A DNA stretch of 64,000 nucleotides from Cheilinus undulatus (lineage: Eukaryota; Chordata; Actinopteri; Labriformes; Labridae). Shown one piece after another: positions 34,058-44,165 of the stretch. The notes below the pieces were generated by a model, which did not search any database, had not been told where the DNA came from, and saw only the letters and a program-made list of their open reading frames with translations. Each line of letters begins with the position of its first letter. Position 1 is the first letter of the stretch. Where the stretch lies: assembly GCF_018320785.1 (NCBI RefSeq), contig NC_054872.1:43078551-43142550 (forward strand). The letters are read 5' to 3'. A program made the translations under genes and the position numbers.

Positions 34058-34324
34058 CTAATAGGCGGGGCTTATGTAGGTGAGAGAAGTTAGGGGGGTC
34101 AGGTGAGAGAAGTTAGGGGGGGTTGCTCCTATTTGGATAAGCTTGTCAGGGTTGAGGGGGGTTGATGGGGTGCAGACGAGGAAGTTTAGACAGTCTGTGG
34201 TTGATGTGGACTGGAAAAGGGAATACAGGGCTATGGTTGCTGTCAGCAGAGGGCAGTGGATTGTTAATTGTTGGTATGGAAGGAAGGGAGGGAAAGAGGA
34301 TGATGGCATGAATAGGTGGGATTT

Positions 34325-35889
34325 TTAGCGAGTCAGATGGTCCGAGTCCAGTAGGGTGTATGGACTGGCTAGCAGCTGCGGGCTTGTAGCGGTGAGAGGG
34401 AGCTGACGAGCGGGCGTGTAGGACGCTGAACTCCAGGTTAGATGGCTACCGGCGCTGTTTAAGTGAAGCCTGTCAGCCCCGAATAGATGTCTCCTCTGCC
34501 ACAAGGAGTCAAAGTGGTTAATAAAGCCCACGTCGTGGGAGCCACAGGCAGAGGAGAGCCAGGTGTTTAGGCTAAGCAGCCGGCTGAAACGCCCCACACC
34601 TCGGTCACAGGTGGGGGCGGGGCCAGAAATAAAAACACTGAAGTGGGAGTGAGAGACTGCACGAAAGAGGTGGAGGAAATCCTGTTTCAAAAGTTCAGAC
34701 TGCTGTTTAGGAATGTCGTTGGTACCTACATGAATGATGAGACTGGTGACCTCCGGATAGGATTTTATGACGTCGGGGATTTTCTCTGTTATGTCCATGA
34801 CGGTGGCTCCAGGGAAAGCCAGCGTAACCGCCCCCCTCATGCGCACGTTCCTCACGATTGAATCCCCGATGATGAGGGTAGATGCAGGAGCTGTCTGATG
34901 GAGACGAGGTGGGTGTGTGGTCATTTCCCTGGTTAGGTGTTTGATTTTAATGGATCCTGATGGACTTTTCCGACTGCTCCTGTGGCGAACTGGGTGGGCC
35001 AAGTCGGAGTTTGGTAGGACTGGGAGCGGTGGAAACTGAAGTTTGTCCCAGATGTCGTACTTGTCCTGGTGAGAGGAGGCGGTCTGGGCAGGTGGAGGCT
35101 GTGAAGAGGAAGATCCCTCCCGTGCAGGCTCAAGGTGAGAGAGCCCACCGGAGCGTCTGCTGACAGCCTCCACGAGCAGCCTGCGACGGTGGGAGGAGGT
35201 GGATCTTTCCCGCTGTCTGCTCCGTTGTCCCTTGGAGGACTGGGCTGCCATCCGGCCATCAGCAGCAGGATCGGTGTGTGCTGAGGGGACAGTAGCAGGG
35301 CTGGCAGATGACGACAAGGCCGCTGTGGATGGAGTAAAGGCAGCAACAGCAGCAGCGGGTGACACAGGGGCAGTGGCAGCACTATCCGCACCCAAGGCGT
35401 GTGTAGACCCAGAAGGGCAGCCTGCTGGGTCGTTGTTCAAGCCAGCCTCACCTTGATCACCCCTGGACTCCTCCTGCAGTGCAGTGAACTGGTTACTGAG
35501 GAGGAGCGGCGGGGGAGAACTCGACTGTTTCCTCCTGTTTTTCCCTCCTCGTACCACCACCTCTGTCCAGGAGTCCCGGGCATTAGGAGTCGAGCAGGAA
35601 GATGGTCGTGGGCGCACAGGGTCCCACAACATGGTATCCAAGATCTCCGTGTGGATGGCCAGTAGCCTTTTTGACTCGGAAGCTGCTAACTTGAAGGCAT
35701 GGTGTCTTTCCTCTGCAGCTCCTCCGAAAGCCTCCTGATGTCTTCTCTCAGGTTAGTGACCTCCCTTTTAGTGCGCGATAGTGTCAGGCAACCCTCGCAG
35801 TGAATATCCTCCATTATTGAGGTGAGGTAGAGACCTGTTGCTAGGGTAAACAACAGTGTTGCTGAGGGCGGTAAGCTGCTCAGAGTCAA
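34325..35889 (-). pseudogene. LINE ORF1 with coiled coil and SGNH esterase
   Basis: The N-terminal piece has a HCEGC cysteine pair and the coiled-coil stretch REVTNLREDIRRLSEELQ. A frameshift near 35700 separates it from a 438-codon frame. That frame holds a low-complexity Ser/Pro/Ala region and then an SGNH hydrolase with IIGDSIVR (nucleophile Ser), HVGTNDI (Asn) and DRLHLN (Asp and His). The catalytic residues all look intact. ORF1 esterases of this type occur in L2/CR1 LINEs; their role in retrotransposition is not settled. Confidence 0.85.
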
Positions 35890-36065
35890 AAGCGTAAAAG
35901 GCTACAATCCAGACACTGTAGAAGCTGCACTTTTGGAGCTAGGACTAGATATGCATTCAGGGTCTCTAGCGACTAAATTAATAAGACAGAAGTGCGCTTA
36001 AAAAAGTACAAAAATAGTTTTTAAGCTGGTTTGATCTGTACGCGGCAAAACTTAGCGTCTGACGT

Positions 36066-36305
36066 CAAGGCTAAGGCCATGGTTTCTCTGCTGGAAACCA
36101 GTGAGTCTTTTCCCCAGGTGAAGGAGTTCAAGTGTCTTGGGTTCTTGTTCACAAGTTAGAATGGATTGTGAGAGTGACAGGCGGATTGGTGCAGTGTCAG
36201 CAGTGCTGCAGACGTACCAGATCATTGTGGTGAAGAGGGAGCAGAGCTTGAAGGCAAAGCTCTCAATTTACTGGATGATCTTTGTTCCTATCCTCTTCCT
36301 CGAGG
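36066..36305 (+). mobile_element. Fragment of another LINE reverse transcriptase
   Basis: The plus-strand sequence aaggagttcaagtgtcttgg, gacaggcggattggtgcagt and aagctctcaatttactgg matches the C-terminal part of the reverse transcriptase of a very common fish LINE. Only about 240 bp remains. The tail fragment at 13914-14012 may belong to the same family. Confidence 0.65.
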
Positions 36306-37324
36306 TAAGGCTTTCAAAAACAAGACTAATGCTGTAATGCAATTTTATTGGACATAAATGTTTTTCAATGTCTGTCTCCTTCAATGTCCTAGCCTTCTGC
36401 ATCAACACACTGCTGCATTCAGGTATGCAGTAGGTCTTCTTCTTGCACCTTATGCCTTTTGTAAATTTTTCTATTTAGAATAAACATTCGATCAGCTCTT
36501 TAACATAATTTTGTCATGTATTGAGTTGATAATGTGTGATAAGTTTAAAATTTAAGTTGCCTGTGGTAAGAGTTGGCAACTTGTGGCTGCTGATGACCCT
36601 TATCACAGCCATCTTATTTTAATATTTTTTAGCCAACCAAACAAATGCAGATGTAGAAAAAGTCATATTATTATAACTTAACTATCGGTGTAGTAACATC
36701 TTTTGATGTACCTTACAAACATATCAAATTGGGATTTTGTTGTAGCCCCCCCTGAGGAAAAATGCACCAGCTGCCACTGCCCTTATATATACTCCGTATT
36801 GATACTTCTATCAATACGTTTCTATTGTTTGGTGGAAAGAAAAAGTAACAAATATTTACAACAGAAGTGGTCTGAACTGGGTAGTGCTTGAGTTAAAAGT
36901 TATGATTCAGTCTATTTTATATCTCTTAGATACACATTCGTCATATTTACAACGTTATTTATTGAAGTTTCTCATCAATAAAAAACTGACTTGACCATTT
37001 TTAGAAGTTGCATTGGAACATACAACAGTTTTTTTATTGGGTTGGGTTTTAACTCAAAAACAAAGACTCATTTAATCAAATCTGTGGGTAGGTGTCTGCT
37101 GTGGCTTCCCTAAACAAGCGAGTTGGCATCTTGTTGTTTTCTCAGTTGCAACCCTGCTACCTGAGTCTTGTGACTTCAATTAAAGGTGACACAGCAGCAG
37201 CTACGTGCACACTGTTGGCAGGGTGCATTCAAGACTACCAGGCAATCTACTAATTTTTCACATAGCTAAACCCACTGTTGATTTCCTACATGATAACCGT
37301 TCCAAACCAATTCAAGATGTACCC
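36306..37324. other. Intergenic sequence, nothing recognised
   Basis: AT-rich sequence upstream of the block shared with gene B. Short frames only, and no repeat ends found. Confidence 0.4.
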
Positions 37325-37618
37325 CTTAACCTCAACTTTATTATTCCTGGACAAACCATGCAAAAATTGAATTTAAGATAATACATCTGAAAAGTTTCTG
37401 TTCAGGCTCAGTGCATCTTGTGTATTTTAATTGTAAAAGTAGAGCAGATGTGTGGACCTTCTGCTGGAAATATTGAAATGTTGATTTCAGATCAAAATCA
37501 GTGCATGTTATCAGTCAAACATGAATGACATTTTGGAAACTTCTCATGGACCCTGACTTTCCTGGCAGTGGGACAGACCTTCTTTTGTAGTAGTTTGTTC
37601 TCACAGCAGCGTTTGACT
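37325..37618 (+). repeat. Promoter-proximal block of gene C
   Basis: This matches the block before gene B (15028-15432) through agtagagcagatgtgtgg and ggcagtgggacagacctt. It lacks the 105-bp insertion that gene B carries. Confidence 0.75.
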
Positions 37619-37745
37619 CTGTCAATAATTCACCCTGGTCTTAGAGCCCTATTTTGTAATCATCTGGGCTATATAAGATCCTCCAGTCTGTAGCCTACTT
37701 TTTAGTTTGCATTTCAGAGTGAAACAACGACTAACTGCTGTCAAT
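37619..37745 (+). promoter_or_regulatory. Promoter and leader of VMO1 gene C
   Basis: CTGTCAATAATTC is at 37619-37631 and TATATAA at 37670-37676, 51 bp apart as in gene B, with the ATG 76 bp after the TATA box. The leader gtgaaacaacgactaactgc is slightly diverged from the others. Confidence 0.82.
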
Positions 37746-37916
37746 ATGGCAAGTCTGTTCGCCGTGCTGACCCTGCTGGCTGTGTTGTCTGGTGGTTTTT
37801 GTCAGAGCAGAGTGTACAAGTCCGTCCTCTCTGTAACCAATGGAGGGCCATGGGGAGAATGGAACAGTGCTGATATGTGTCCGGAGAACTACTATGCTGT
37901 CGGCTTCAGTCTGAGG
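37746..37916 (+). CDS. vmo1: Gene C exon 1
   Basis: Fifty-seven codons end in GFSLR before donor gtaaat. The segment [19 protein letters not shown] shows the part of exon 1 that is also present in gene B exon 4. Confidence 0.92.
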
Positions 37917-40900
37917 GTAAATAAACAAGGCTTTTACACCAAACTTTGCAGCTGCTTCATTAAAATAAGACAACAATAAGAAAACAAACTCATCAACAAG
38001 ATAAGAAGCCTGTTAATCAGACCTGTTTGTGTCCTCAGGTGGAGGGCAGCCAGGGAGATGGTGATGACACCGCCCTGAACGGGATCCGTCTCTACTGTAC
38101 TTCGGATACCCAGCATGGCTTTGCCTACACTGTTGAGTCTCACAGTGGCTTGTAAGTTGTCAAAAATTATATCATTCAGCTTATTGTCATAAATATATAC
38201 ATTGTCATTAACGATGAGTTTACTGTTCTGCTGCTGACTTATTTAAAAATCATATCTATACTAATACTCTATTGATTCTTCTGTCGATTAATAGAGTAAT
38301 CTAATAACAAATTTTGAATTTTTCATTAATCAATCACTTTTGCTCATTGAAGAGCAATAGTACTAGACAAATGAAAAAAGTAGATGGATCCCCAAAATGA
38401 ACTACAGTTATTAAAGTTAAAAGGAAAGGCAGGGTATTTTTTTTTAAATACACATAAGTGATAGTTGGGGCTCCCCAAATTGTGGGTGCTAACACTTTAT
38501 TTCACTTTACCACTAAATTACTTCAGTCAAAGGGGCACTTAATCGCATAAAATCCCTTTCTTAATGCATGAGTGTAATATTCCACATTCTAGCAGGAAAG
38601 AGAGCTCCATGATTCACACAATGGTCTGATGATGCCTGAAAGCTGTACTTTTACATAAAAGGAATAGGATCTACTTTTCAAAGGGTGTTCACTTTTACTT
38701 TTCAACGAAGTTTCTGTTTGTGAGTTGATCTGCTGTAAAAATAAGACTTTTTAACACCATATCTGGACCAGGAGAGCACATTTTGAGGTAAAAAGCAGCT
38801 CCTATTATCTGTTTAATCTTCACTGTAAGATGATGAACTCTGACCTATGTGATCTCTCTTTCTGTTTGTGGCAGTAACATGTTTCTATTTAACTGCTATC
38901 CATTAATTATCAATATGTATTCAATGCTTCTGTTTGTCAAAGGCTTTATAAAAATGCGCTGTAACCAATATGTGGTGCTGCTGAATTATGAATAAATCAT
39001 AATTAGATGTATGACAAATGCATGCAGAAGTGAGAAAGAGAGGACACCAAAACAGGATTTAAATCGTGCAGCTTGTCAGTGAAGTTTATGAAATCTCCTG
39101 AAGTCAGCAGAGACAAACTGACCCCTGTCTCATATGAGGAAGTCTTGTAGGTTGTGCTTAAACTCTGAGAGCTGCATATATTCACCCATGGAAACTTTGT
39201 TTTTCATTATTTAAACCTTTCATTATGACACTGCACCGCTACAACATTGGCTTAGTGCTGTATTTGCCATAATGTCAGGGCCTAACCTTGCAAAGCAGAT
39301 GAATACGCCCATTTCCATGTTTCTCACTGGTGAATTCATCTAGCAAAGCTTCCGTCTGAACTGTTTGGGCCCGGTTAGAAAGTGACAGGACCAATCAGTG
39401 ACGAGGGGCAGTACTTTCAGGTGCGGCAGAGTCGTGACATAAGCAAGCAGCAACAAGAGGCCGGTGCAATTATGGCAGAAGACATTAGCGTGGATGCTGC
39501 TAAAGCGCCAATTTTATCATAACTTGAAGACATTTCTTTTTAAAAAAAGGACAAAGAACAGCAGTGAGTTGTTTCCTTTTTAAAAACAACAAAAATTGTG
39601 TACTGACATGTCTACAGTCACCATGGTTTGCGATATGCAGTTCTCTACGGAGTTTGCACCTTCGGTAGGGGCGCAGCTCAACAGTGGCTATGTCACGTGT
39701 TTTGTTGCTCTGATTGGCCCGTAAAGATGTGACAGAACGTTCATCCAATCACCCTTAGAGTTTTTTTTTTCAAAGGATCTTGTTCTGGACTCCAGGAAGA
39801 AGAGCTATGGCCATATGCCAATGCTAATGGGGATCCCAATAAACAATAGATAATAAACAATCTGCCAGTTCCCAAATGCTGTCTATGAGTGGTTTTCCAG
39901 ATGGATGTGTGAAACATCTGGCGTGTCAGGTTAGTCAGGGCCAGTGGATAAGTAAAAGACAAAGGACCTTCAACATCACTGCATCAACTTCTCTTCCCTC
40001 ATGGCTTTCATGCCTTGCATCGTGCATGTTACGTTATAATAACCAAGCGTCATGTCTGGAGGAGTCCAGGCACCACTCATCACCTGGCCAATACCATCCC
40101 TACATCGAAGCATGGTGGTAGCAGCATCATACTGTGGGGATGTTTTTGGCAGCAGGAACTGGGAGACTGGTCAGGGTCGAGGTAAAGATGAATTCAGCAA
40201 TGTGCAAAGACATCCTTGGTGGTAACCTGCTCCAGAGCGCTCTGGACCTCAGACTGAGGCAAAGGTTAATCTTTAATGTGTTAACTTGAATTCATTTTAA
40301 TTGCACTATTTTTTGGTTGCACACGCCCTTGATCCATCCTGTAGTTTGCAAGATCAGGAAGCAGTGCCGTTGTGATGTTGGTAGCAAGCGAGCAGAAATG
40401 TATACTTAATGGATGAGACTCAAGTTGTTTGCACTGACTGTCGACATAAACTGAGGTTTAAACATATTCACACATTAGCCTTCAGTTCTGAGGGTAAAAT
40501 AATACATCACCTGACCTGTCAAGATTAAAAGGGTGGGTTAAAGATGTTAAATGTCCTTCTGTTTCTCAGGAGTTTCTCCTCACATTTTGGATTTTATCCC
40601 AGTTTTTCCTCTGTACTTCTATGTATTTCCCTCTCTTCTCTCTAGCTGGGGTGGTTGGACCAGTGCTCAGTACTGCTACAATGGCGTGCTCACTGCCTTC
40701 CAGCTCCGAGTTGAGGCTCCTATTGGACGTGGTGATGACACTGCTGCCAACAACATTAAGTTCCGTTGCAGCAGCAACCCCACACTGGAGGGGCAAGGCA
40801 TGGGCTGGGGAGATTATGGTGCATGGAGTAATACATGTTACAATGGAGGAATCTGCGGCATCAGGACCAAGGTGGAGGGACGGCAGGGCAGGGGGGATGA

Positions 40901-42775
40901 CACTGCCCTCAATGATGTGCAGTTCTACTGCTGTGACAGAACAGGTAAGACATAGTAAAAAGGAGTTTTGAAGAGTTTCAAGAGTTGTATACACATTGGC
41001 TCTTTGTCAAAGTGCCTGCCCTCATGTGGACATCCACCTCCTGGGTCTGGATTCATTAAGATCTGAAGCTGACTGAAAAAAACAAACATTGCAGGTCTTA
41101 ACGTCGCTATAGACCAACATTACTGTCTTTGTCCAATGGGCCCACCCACCATGCTCATATTACAAAGCTAAAAGCTCACACCATTATGAGGAGTGGTGGT
41201 TTACATTTTGAAACAAGCAGAAATAAAACACAATATTTTTTGTGTTTTATTTAGTCAAAACGGGTAAATATAGGTTCAAAAATCATAAATCTAGGATGAA
41301 CCATATCTTGGTTAAACTCTCTCCATGACTCTGGGCCCAAAAAAACTTTAACCTTTTCCAACCCTTGCAGGCAGCCTTGCTATTGCCACTGTTACTACAT
41401 CTGAAGATGACATACAGGGGGATCACATTGTCCCCACATCTGCAACATTAGTAGTGAAGGTGAAAGGTCACGGTAGCTAATGCCACAACTTTGAATGCCA
41501 CTGTGAATGTAGCTGGTGGAAATCTAACATCCTTATCCTGTGATAAGCCTGTCATGATAACAAATTTTGCTGGACGATAATTGTCCTACAAATTATTGCC
41601 GATAAACAATATTATTGTCAACATTATTTTGCATTTTTAAAGCAGACTTAAGGTTTTCTCCCAGGGTGTCAGCAGTGTGGTTCTCTGGTACATACCTGGT
41701 CTCTAATCACTTGGAGTGCAGGGTCCAGTCAGCAGTTATGTAGTGTATTGTTAAACTAATGTAGGGGGTCATATTTGAGCTGGACCACATATCTGTGGTG
41801 GTGGAGTAAAATGCAGTGTTTTTGATGTCCGTCAACACGTCTTCTTTCACTCGGTTATACAGTTCAGGAATTGCTGTTTGTGACATGTACGTTGTATGCT
41901 GGCTATTCAACCTTAATGAAGGGTTGCATTAGTTTTGCAATGTAGCAAACGACACTGTCTGTGAGCGCTCACCATTTTGCACTGTTTTGTTTATATTTAC
42001 TCTGCCGACCAAACACCTCAGTAAGCGTTGACTGTGGGGACGAAGGCTCTGCTGCAACTCAAGTGGCAGTTTTTTTCCCAGTTGGGAAAACTGGACAGGA
42101 TGGTTGTGTTTGAGGTGTGCATGCAAGTTGGTTGTATTCTCCTTCTTCGTCGCACAACTTTTGAACAAATGCGACATATTGGCTCGTCAGTGTTCATGGG
42201 CTCACCTTGTTCATTCTGTTTAAAACAGAAATATTCCCACACTGGGGCTGTGGCATTTGGCTTAGAAACCATCTCTTTCGTGCCTTCAGTCATATTTGCG
42301 TTTGCTCGCTTGTTAGTCCTCACGACGCTCACTTGCAGCACTCTGTTTGTGTGTGCAGGCGCTAGCGGCCCCGCCTCTCCCCACTGGGACAAAGATTGAA
42401 TGACTGACAGGAGGGTTCACTCACTCCGTTCATTCTGCTATAGAACCAACGTGCCCAGGTGTTGAGACAGATGCACAGAGTGAACCCTCTTGTCATCCAG
42501 CCTGTTTGGTAGAGAGAGAGGAGGAAAACAAACATGCATGCACATGACAATATATCGAGGCCGGCAAAATTATCGAGTTCTTTTTCATTTATAGTTCGGT
42601 TAATTGATTTATTGATTATCATGACAGGCCTATCCTGTTACGATATAAAGAAGTCATTTTATTTACAAAAACATCCAAAATGTACTTATCTCAGGCAAAC
42701 CAAATAAATATATCACTGCTTTTGTAATTATAGGTATTTGTTTTTTTTTTCTTTTTATTTACAGTGAACAAATGA
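37746..42775 (+). CDS. vmo1: VMO1-like secreted protein, gene C (four exons)
   Basis: Predicted exons are 37746-37916, 38039-38151, 40646-40944 and a terminal exon from 42765, with TGA at 42773-42775, about 197 residues. The signal peptide is [20 protein letters not shown]. The three repeats carry [24 protein letters not shown] and [13 protein letters not shown], giving eight fold cysteines. Exon 2 ends TT rather than TA, so the split codon is Phe instead of Tyr. The protein ends DRTVNK, read through the last splice. Intron 2 holds a RecQ-like repeat and Tc1 debris, and intron 3 a 1.1-kb hAT element. Gene C is the simplest, most canonical member of the cluster. Confidence 0.92.
38039..38151 (+). 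CDS. vmo1: Gene C exon 2
   Basis: A 113-nt exon between gtcctcag and gtaagtt encoding [20 protein letters not shown]. It ends TT, so the split residue becomes Phe. Confidence 0.92.
39295..39950 (+). repeat. RecQ-like dispersed repeat in gene C intron 2
   Basis: Long similarity to 19700-20225 (tttgggcccggttagaaagt, gtggatgctgctaaag). The helicase-like start codon region is mutated here. A LINE tail at 39777-39860 interrupts it. Confidence 0.6.
39777..39860 (+). mobile_element. LINE 3′ tail fragment
   Basis: The stretch ggactccaggaagaagagct and taatggggatcccaataaa is typical of a fish LINE 3′ end. It splits the RecQ-like repeat, whose other copy (near 20160-20180) is continuous. Confidence 0.6.
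40040..40270 (+). mobile_element. Tc1-like transposase fragment in gene C intron 2
   Basis: The plus strand reads ccaataccatccctacatcg, aagcatggtggtagcagcat and catactgtggggatgttttt, corresponding to the Tc1 block around GGSIMLWGCF. Only about 230 bp remain and the frame is broken. Confidence 0.65.
40646..40944 (+). CDS. vmo1: Gene C exon 3
   Basis: Acceptor ctctctag, then [20 protein letters not shown] and the remaining repeats to FYCCDRT. It ends one base into a codon before gtaaga (phase 1), as in gene B unit 1. Confidence 0.92.
41542..42630 (-). mobile_element. hAT element with broken ZBED-type transposase in gene C intron 3
   Basis: The 8-bp duplication TATCCTGT is exact at 41534-41541 and 42631-42638, and the ends gcctgtcatgataa are inverted. 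Minus-strand frames show a BED zinc finger ([33 protein letters not shown]) and a transposase start ([24 protein letters not shown]). Most of the catalytic domain is missing. The unoccupied site is preserved in gene B near 19065-19075. Confidence 0.9.
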
Positions 42776-42831
42776 GCCTGAGCTGACCTGACCAGTTTGA
42801 TGGAGTGACTCTGCACCACCTTGAAAATAAA
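42765..42831 (+). other. vmo1: Gene C terminal exon
   Basis: After acceptor atttacag the exon begins TGAACAAATGA: the first two bases finish a Val codon, then Asn, Lys and TGA. AATAAA at 42826-42831 lies upstream of the ancestral signal, which has become AATAGT. Confidence 0.8.
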
Positions 42832-43200
42832 GATGACTGACAATAGTTAGACTATTGGTGCTGTGTCTTTCATAAGTTTTAACAACATAAATTTCTTCAA
42901 ATGTTTGGTGTCTGTTTTCTTCTTTTTGAAAAAAAAAAAAATCATCTTAGCTAAGTTATTTGGGAAATCAATCTCTTTGAATGAGGTGTAGTCACCTTTA
43001 GCTGGAGAAAGATCAAGCAGTGTCTCTTCATATCAACAGCCACTTTAAGCTTCAGGTCATCCCATCATCACCTCTTATTAACGTGAGCACAGTATGTTTT
43101 CATACTCAGCCTAATGAACCAATGAGCTTCCAGCAAAGTCATTTTAAGTGTAAGCTTTAAAGTTATTCCAGTCCATACTAATTTAAGAGACACAACCTCC
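42832..43200 (+). repeat. Downstream module of gene C
   Basis: Copy of the block after genes A and B (tgctgtgtctttcataag, atcatcttagctaag, gaaccaatgagcttcc). Non-coding. Confidence 0.75.
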
Positions 43201-43243
43201 AAATGAATAGTTAAATAAATGAAGTTTAACGCTCAAACATCCA

Positions 43244-43400
43244 GGCATCCATTCCATATACTGCTTGTCCTATCCTGTATTGACGGGGGCTAGAGCCAAT
43301 CCCTGCTGTCACTGGACAAGCGTTCATGTGCACCCTGGACTTGTCGCCAGTCAATCTAAGGGCTGACAAATGACTCACACAATTCAGAGTCACAGATTAA
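43244..43400. repeat. LINE-derived dispersed repeat
   Basis: Sequence ccatatactgcttgtcctat, caccctggacttgtcgccag and aatctaagggctgac matches a very common fish repeat. It is a 3′ fragment with no coding frame. Confidence 0.6.
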
Positions 43401-43439
43401 CAAGAGGGAACTCACACAGGCACAGTGGTAACATAACTC

Positions 43440-44165
43440 TCCACACAGAAAGGTCCTGAACCTTTGTCTTGTCAGTCCACAGAATATTTTTACAGAAGTC
43501 TCATCGAGATGTTTTTTGTGAAATGTGAGATGAGCCTTGATCTTGGAGCTCTCCCATGGGTGCCATTCTTGCCCAGTCTCTTTCTTATTGTTGAATCATG
43601 AACTCTGACCTTAACTGAGTTAAGTAAAACCTGCAGGTCTTTAGATGTTGTTCTGGGTTCTTTAGTTACCTCCTGGATGAGTCATCGATGCTCTCTTGGA
43701 GTCATTTTGGTAGGCTTGCCACTCCTGGGAAGGTTCACCACTGTTCCAAGTTTTCTCCATTTGTGGATAATGGCTCTCACCATCATTCATCCCAAAGCCT
43801 TAGAACTAGCATTGTAACCCTCTCCAGACTGACAGTTATAAATGACTTTGCTTCTCATCTGTTCCTGAATTTGTTTTAATGGCACCATAATGTGTTGTGT
43901 TTTGAGATCTTCAAGCCTACTTCACTTTGTCAGACAGGTTCTATTTAAGGGATTTCTTAATCAACAGGTCTGGCAGTAATCAGGCCTGGGTGTGGCTGGT
44001 GAAACTGAACTCAGCTGTCCAAAAAAATGTGGTTAATCAGAAAATTTATGATTTAAGAAGGGGAGGGTATACTTTTCACACAGGGACAAGGTAGATGTTT
44101 TTTTTCCTGAATGAATGAAATCATCATTGAAACCTGCATTTTGCATTTCCCTGAGATGACTGTGA
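43440..44165 (-). mobile_element. Tc1-like relic, N-terminal half of transposase antisense
   Basis: The plus strand reads as complement of a Tc1 transposase front half (gtccacagaata, ggtgccattcttgcccagtc, cctgggaaggttcaccactg, ttccaagttttctccatttg). The outer end near 44080-44160 looks like the 5′ terminal region. No long frame survives. Confidence 0.7.

Larger units (their letters stand above)
30741..36050 (-). mobile_element. L2-type LINE retrotransposon, nearly full length but broken
   Basis: The element runs on the minus strand from a 5′ end near 36050 to a (TAA)n tail at about 30745-30768. It has ORF1 with coiled coil and SGNH esterase, the second half of an endonuclease, and a reverse transcriptase. 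The endonuclease front half is missing and several frameshifts occur, so it is inactive. The combination of ORF1 esterase with this reverse transcriptase fits the L2/CR1 group known in zebrafish. Confidence 0.85.

Noticed and set aside
34933-35665. Other frames across LINE ORF1, both strands
   Set aside because: They are shadows of the Ser/Pro/Ala-rich ORF1 region; only the minus-strand 438-codon frame has domain motifs.
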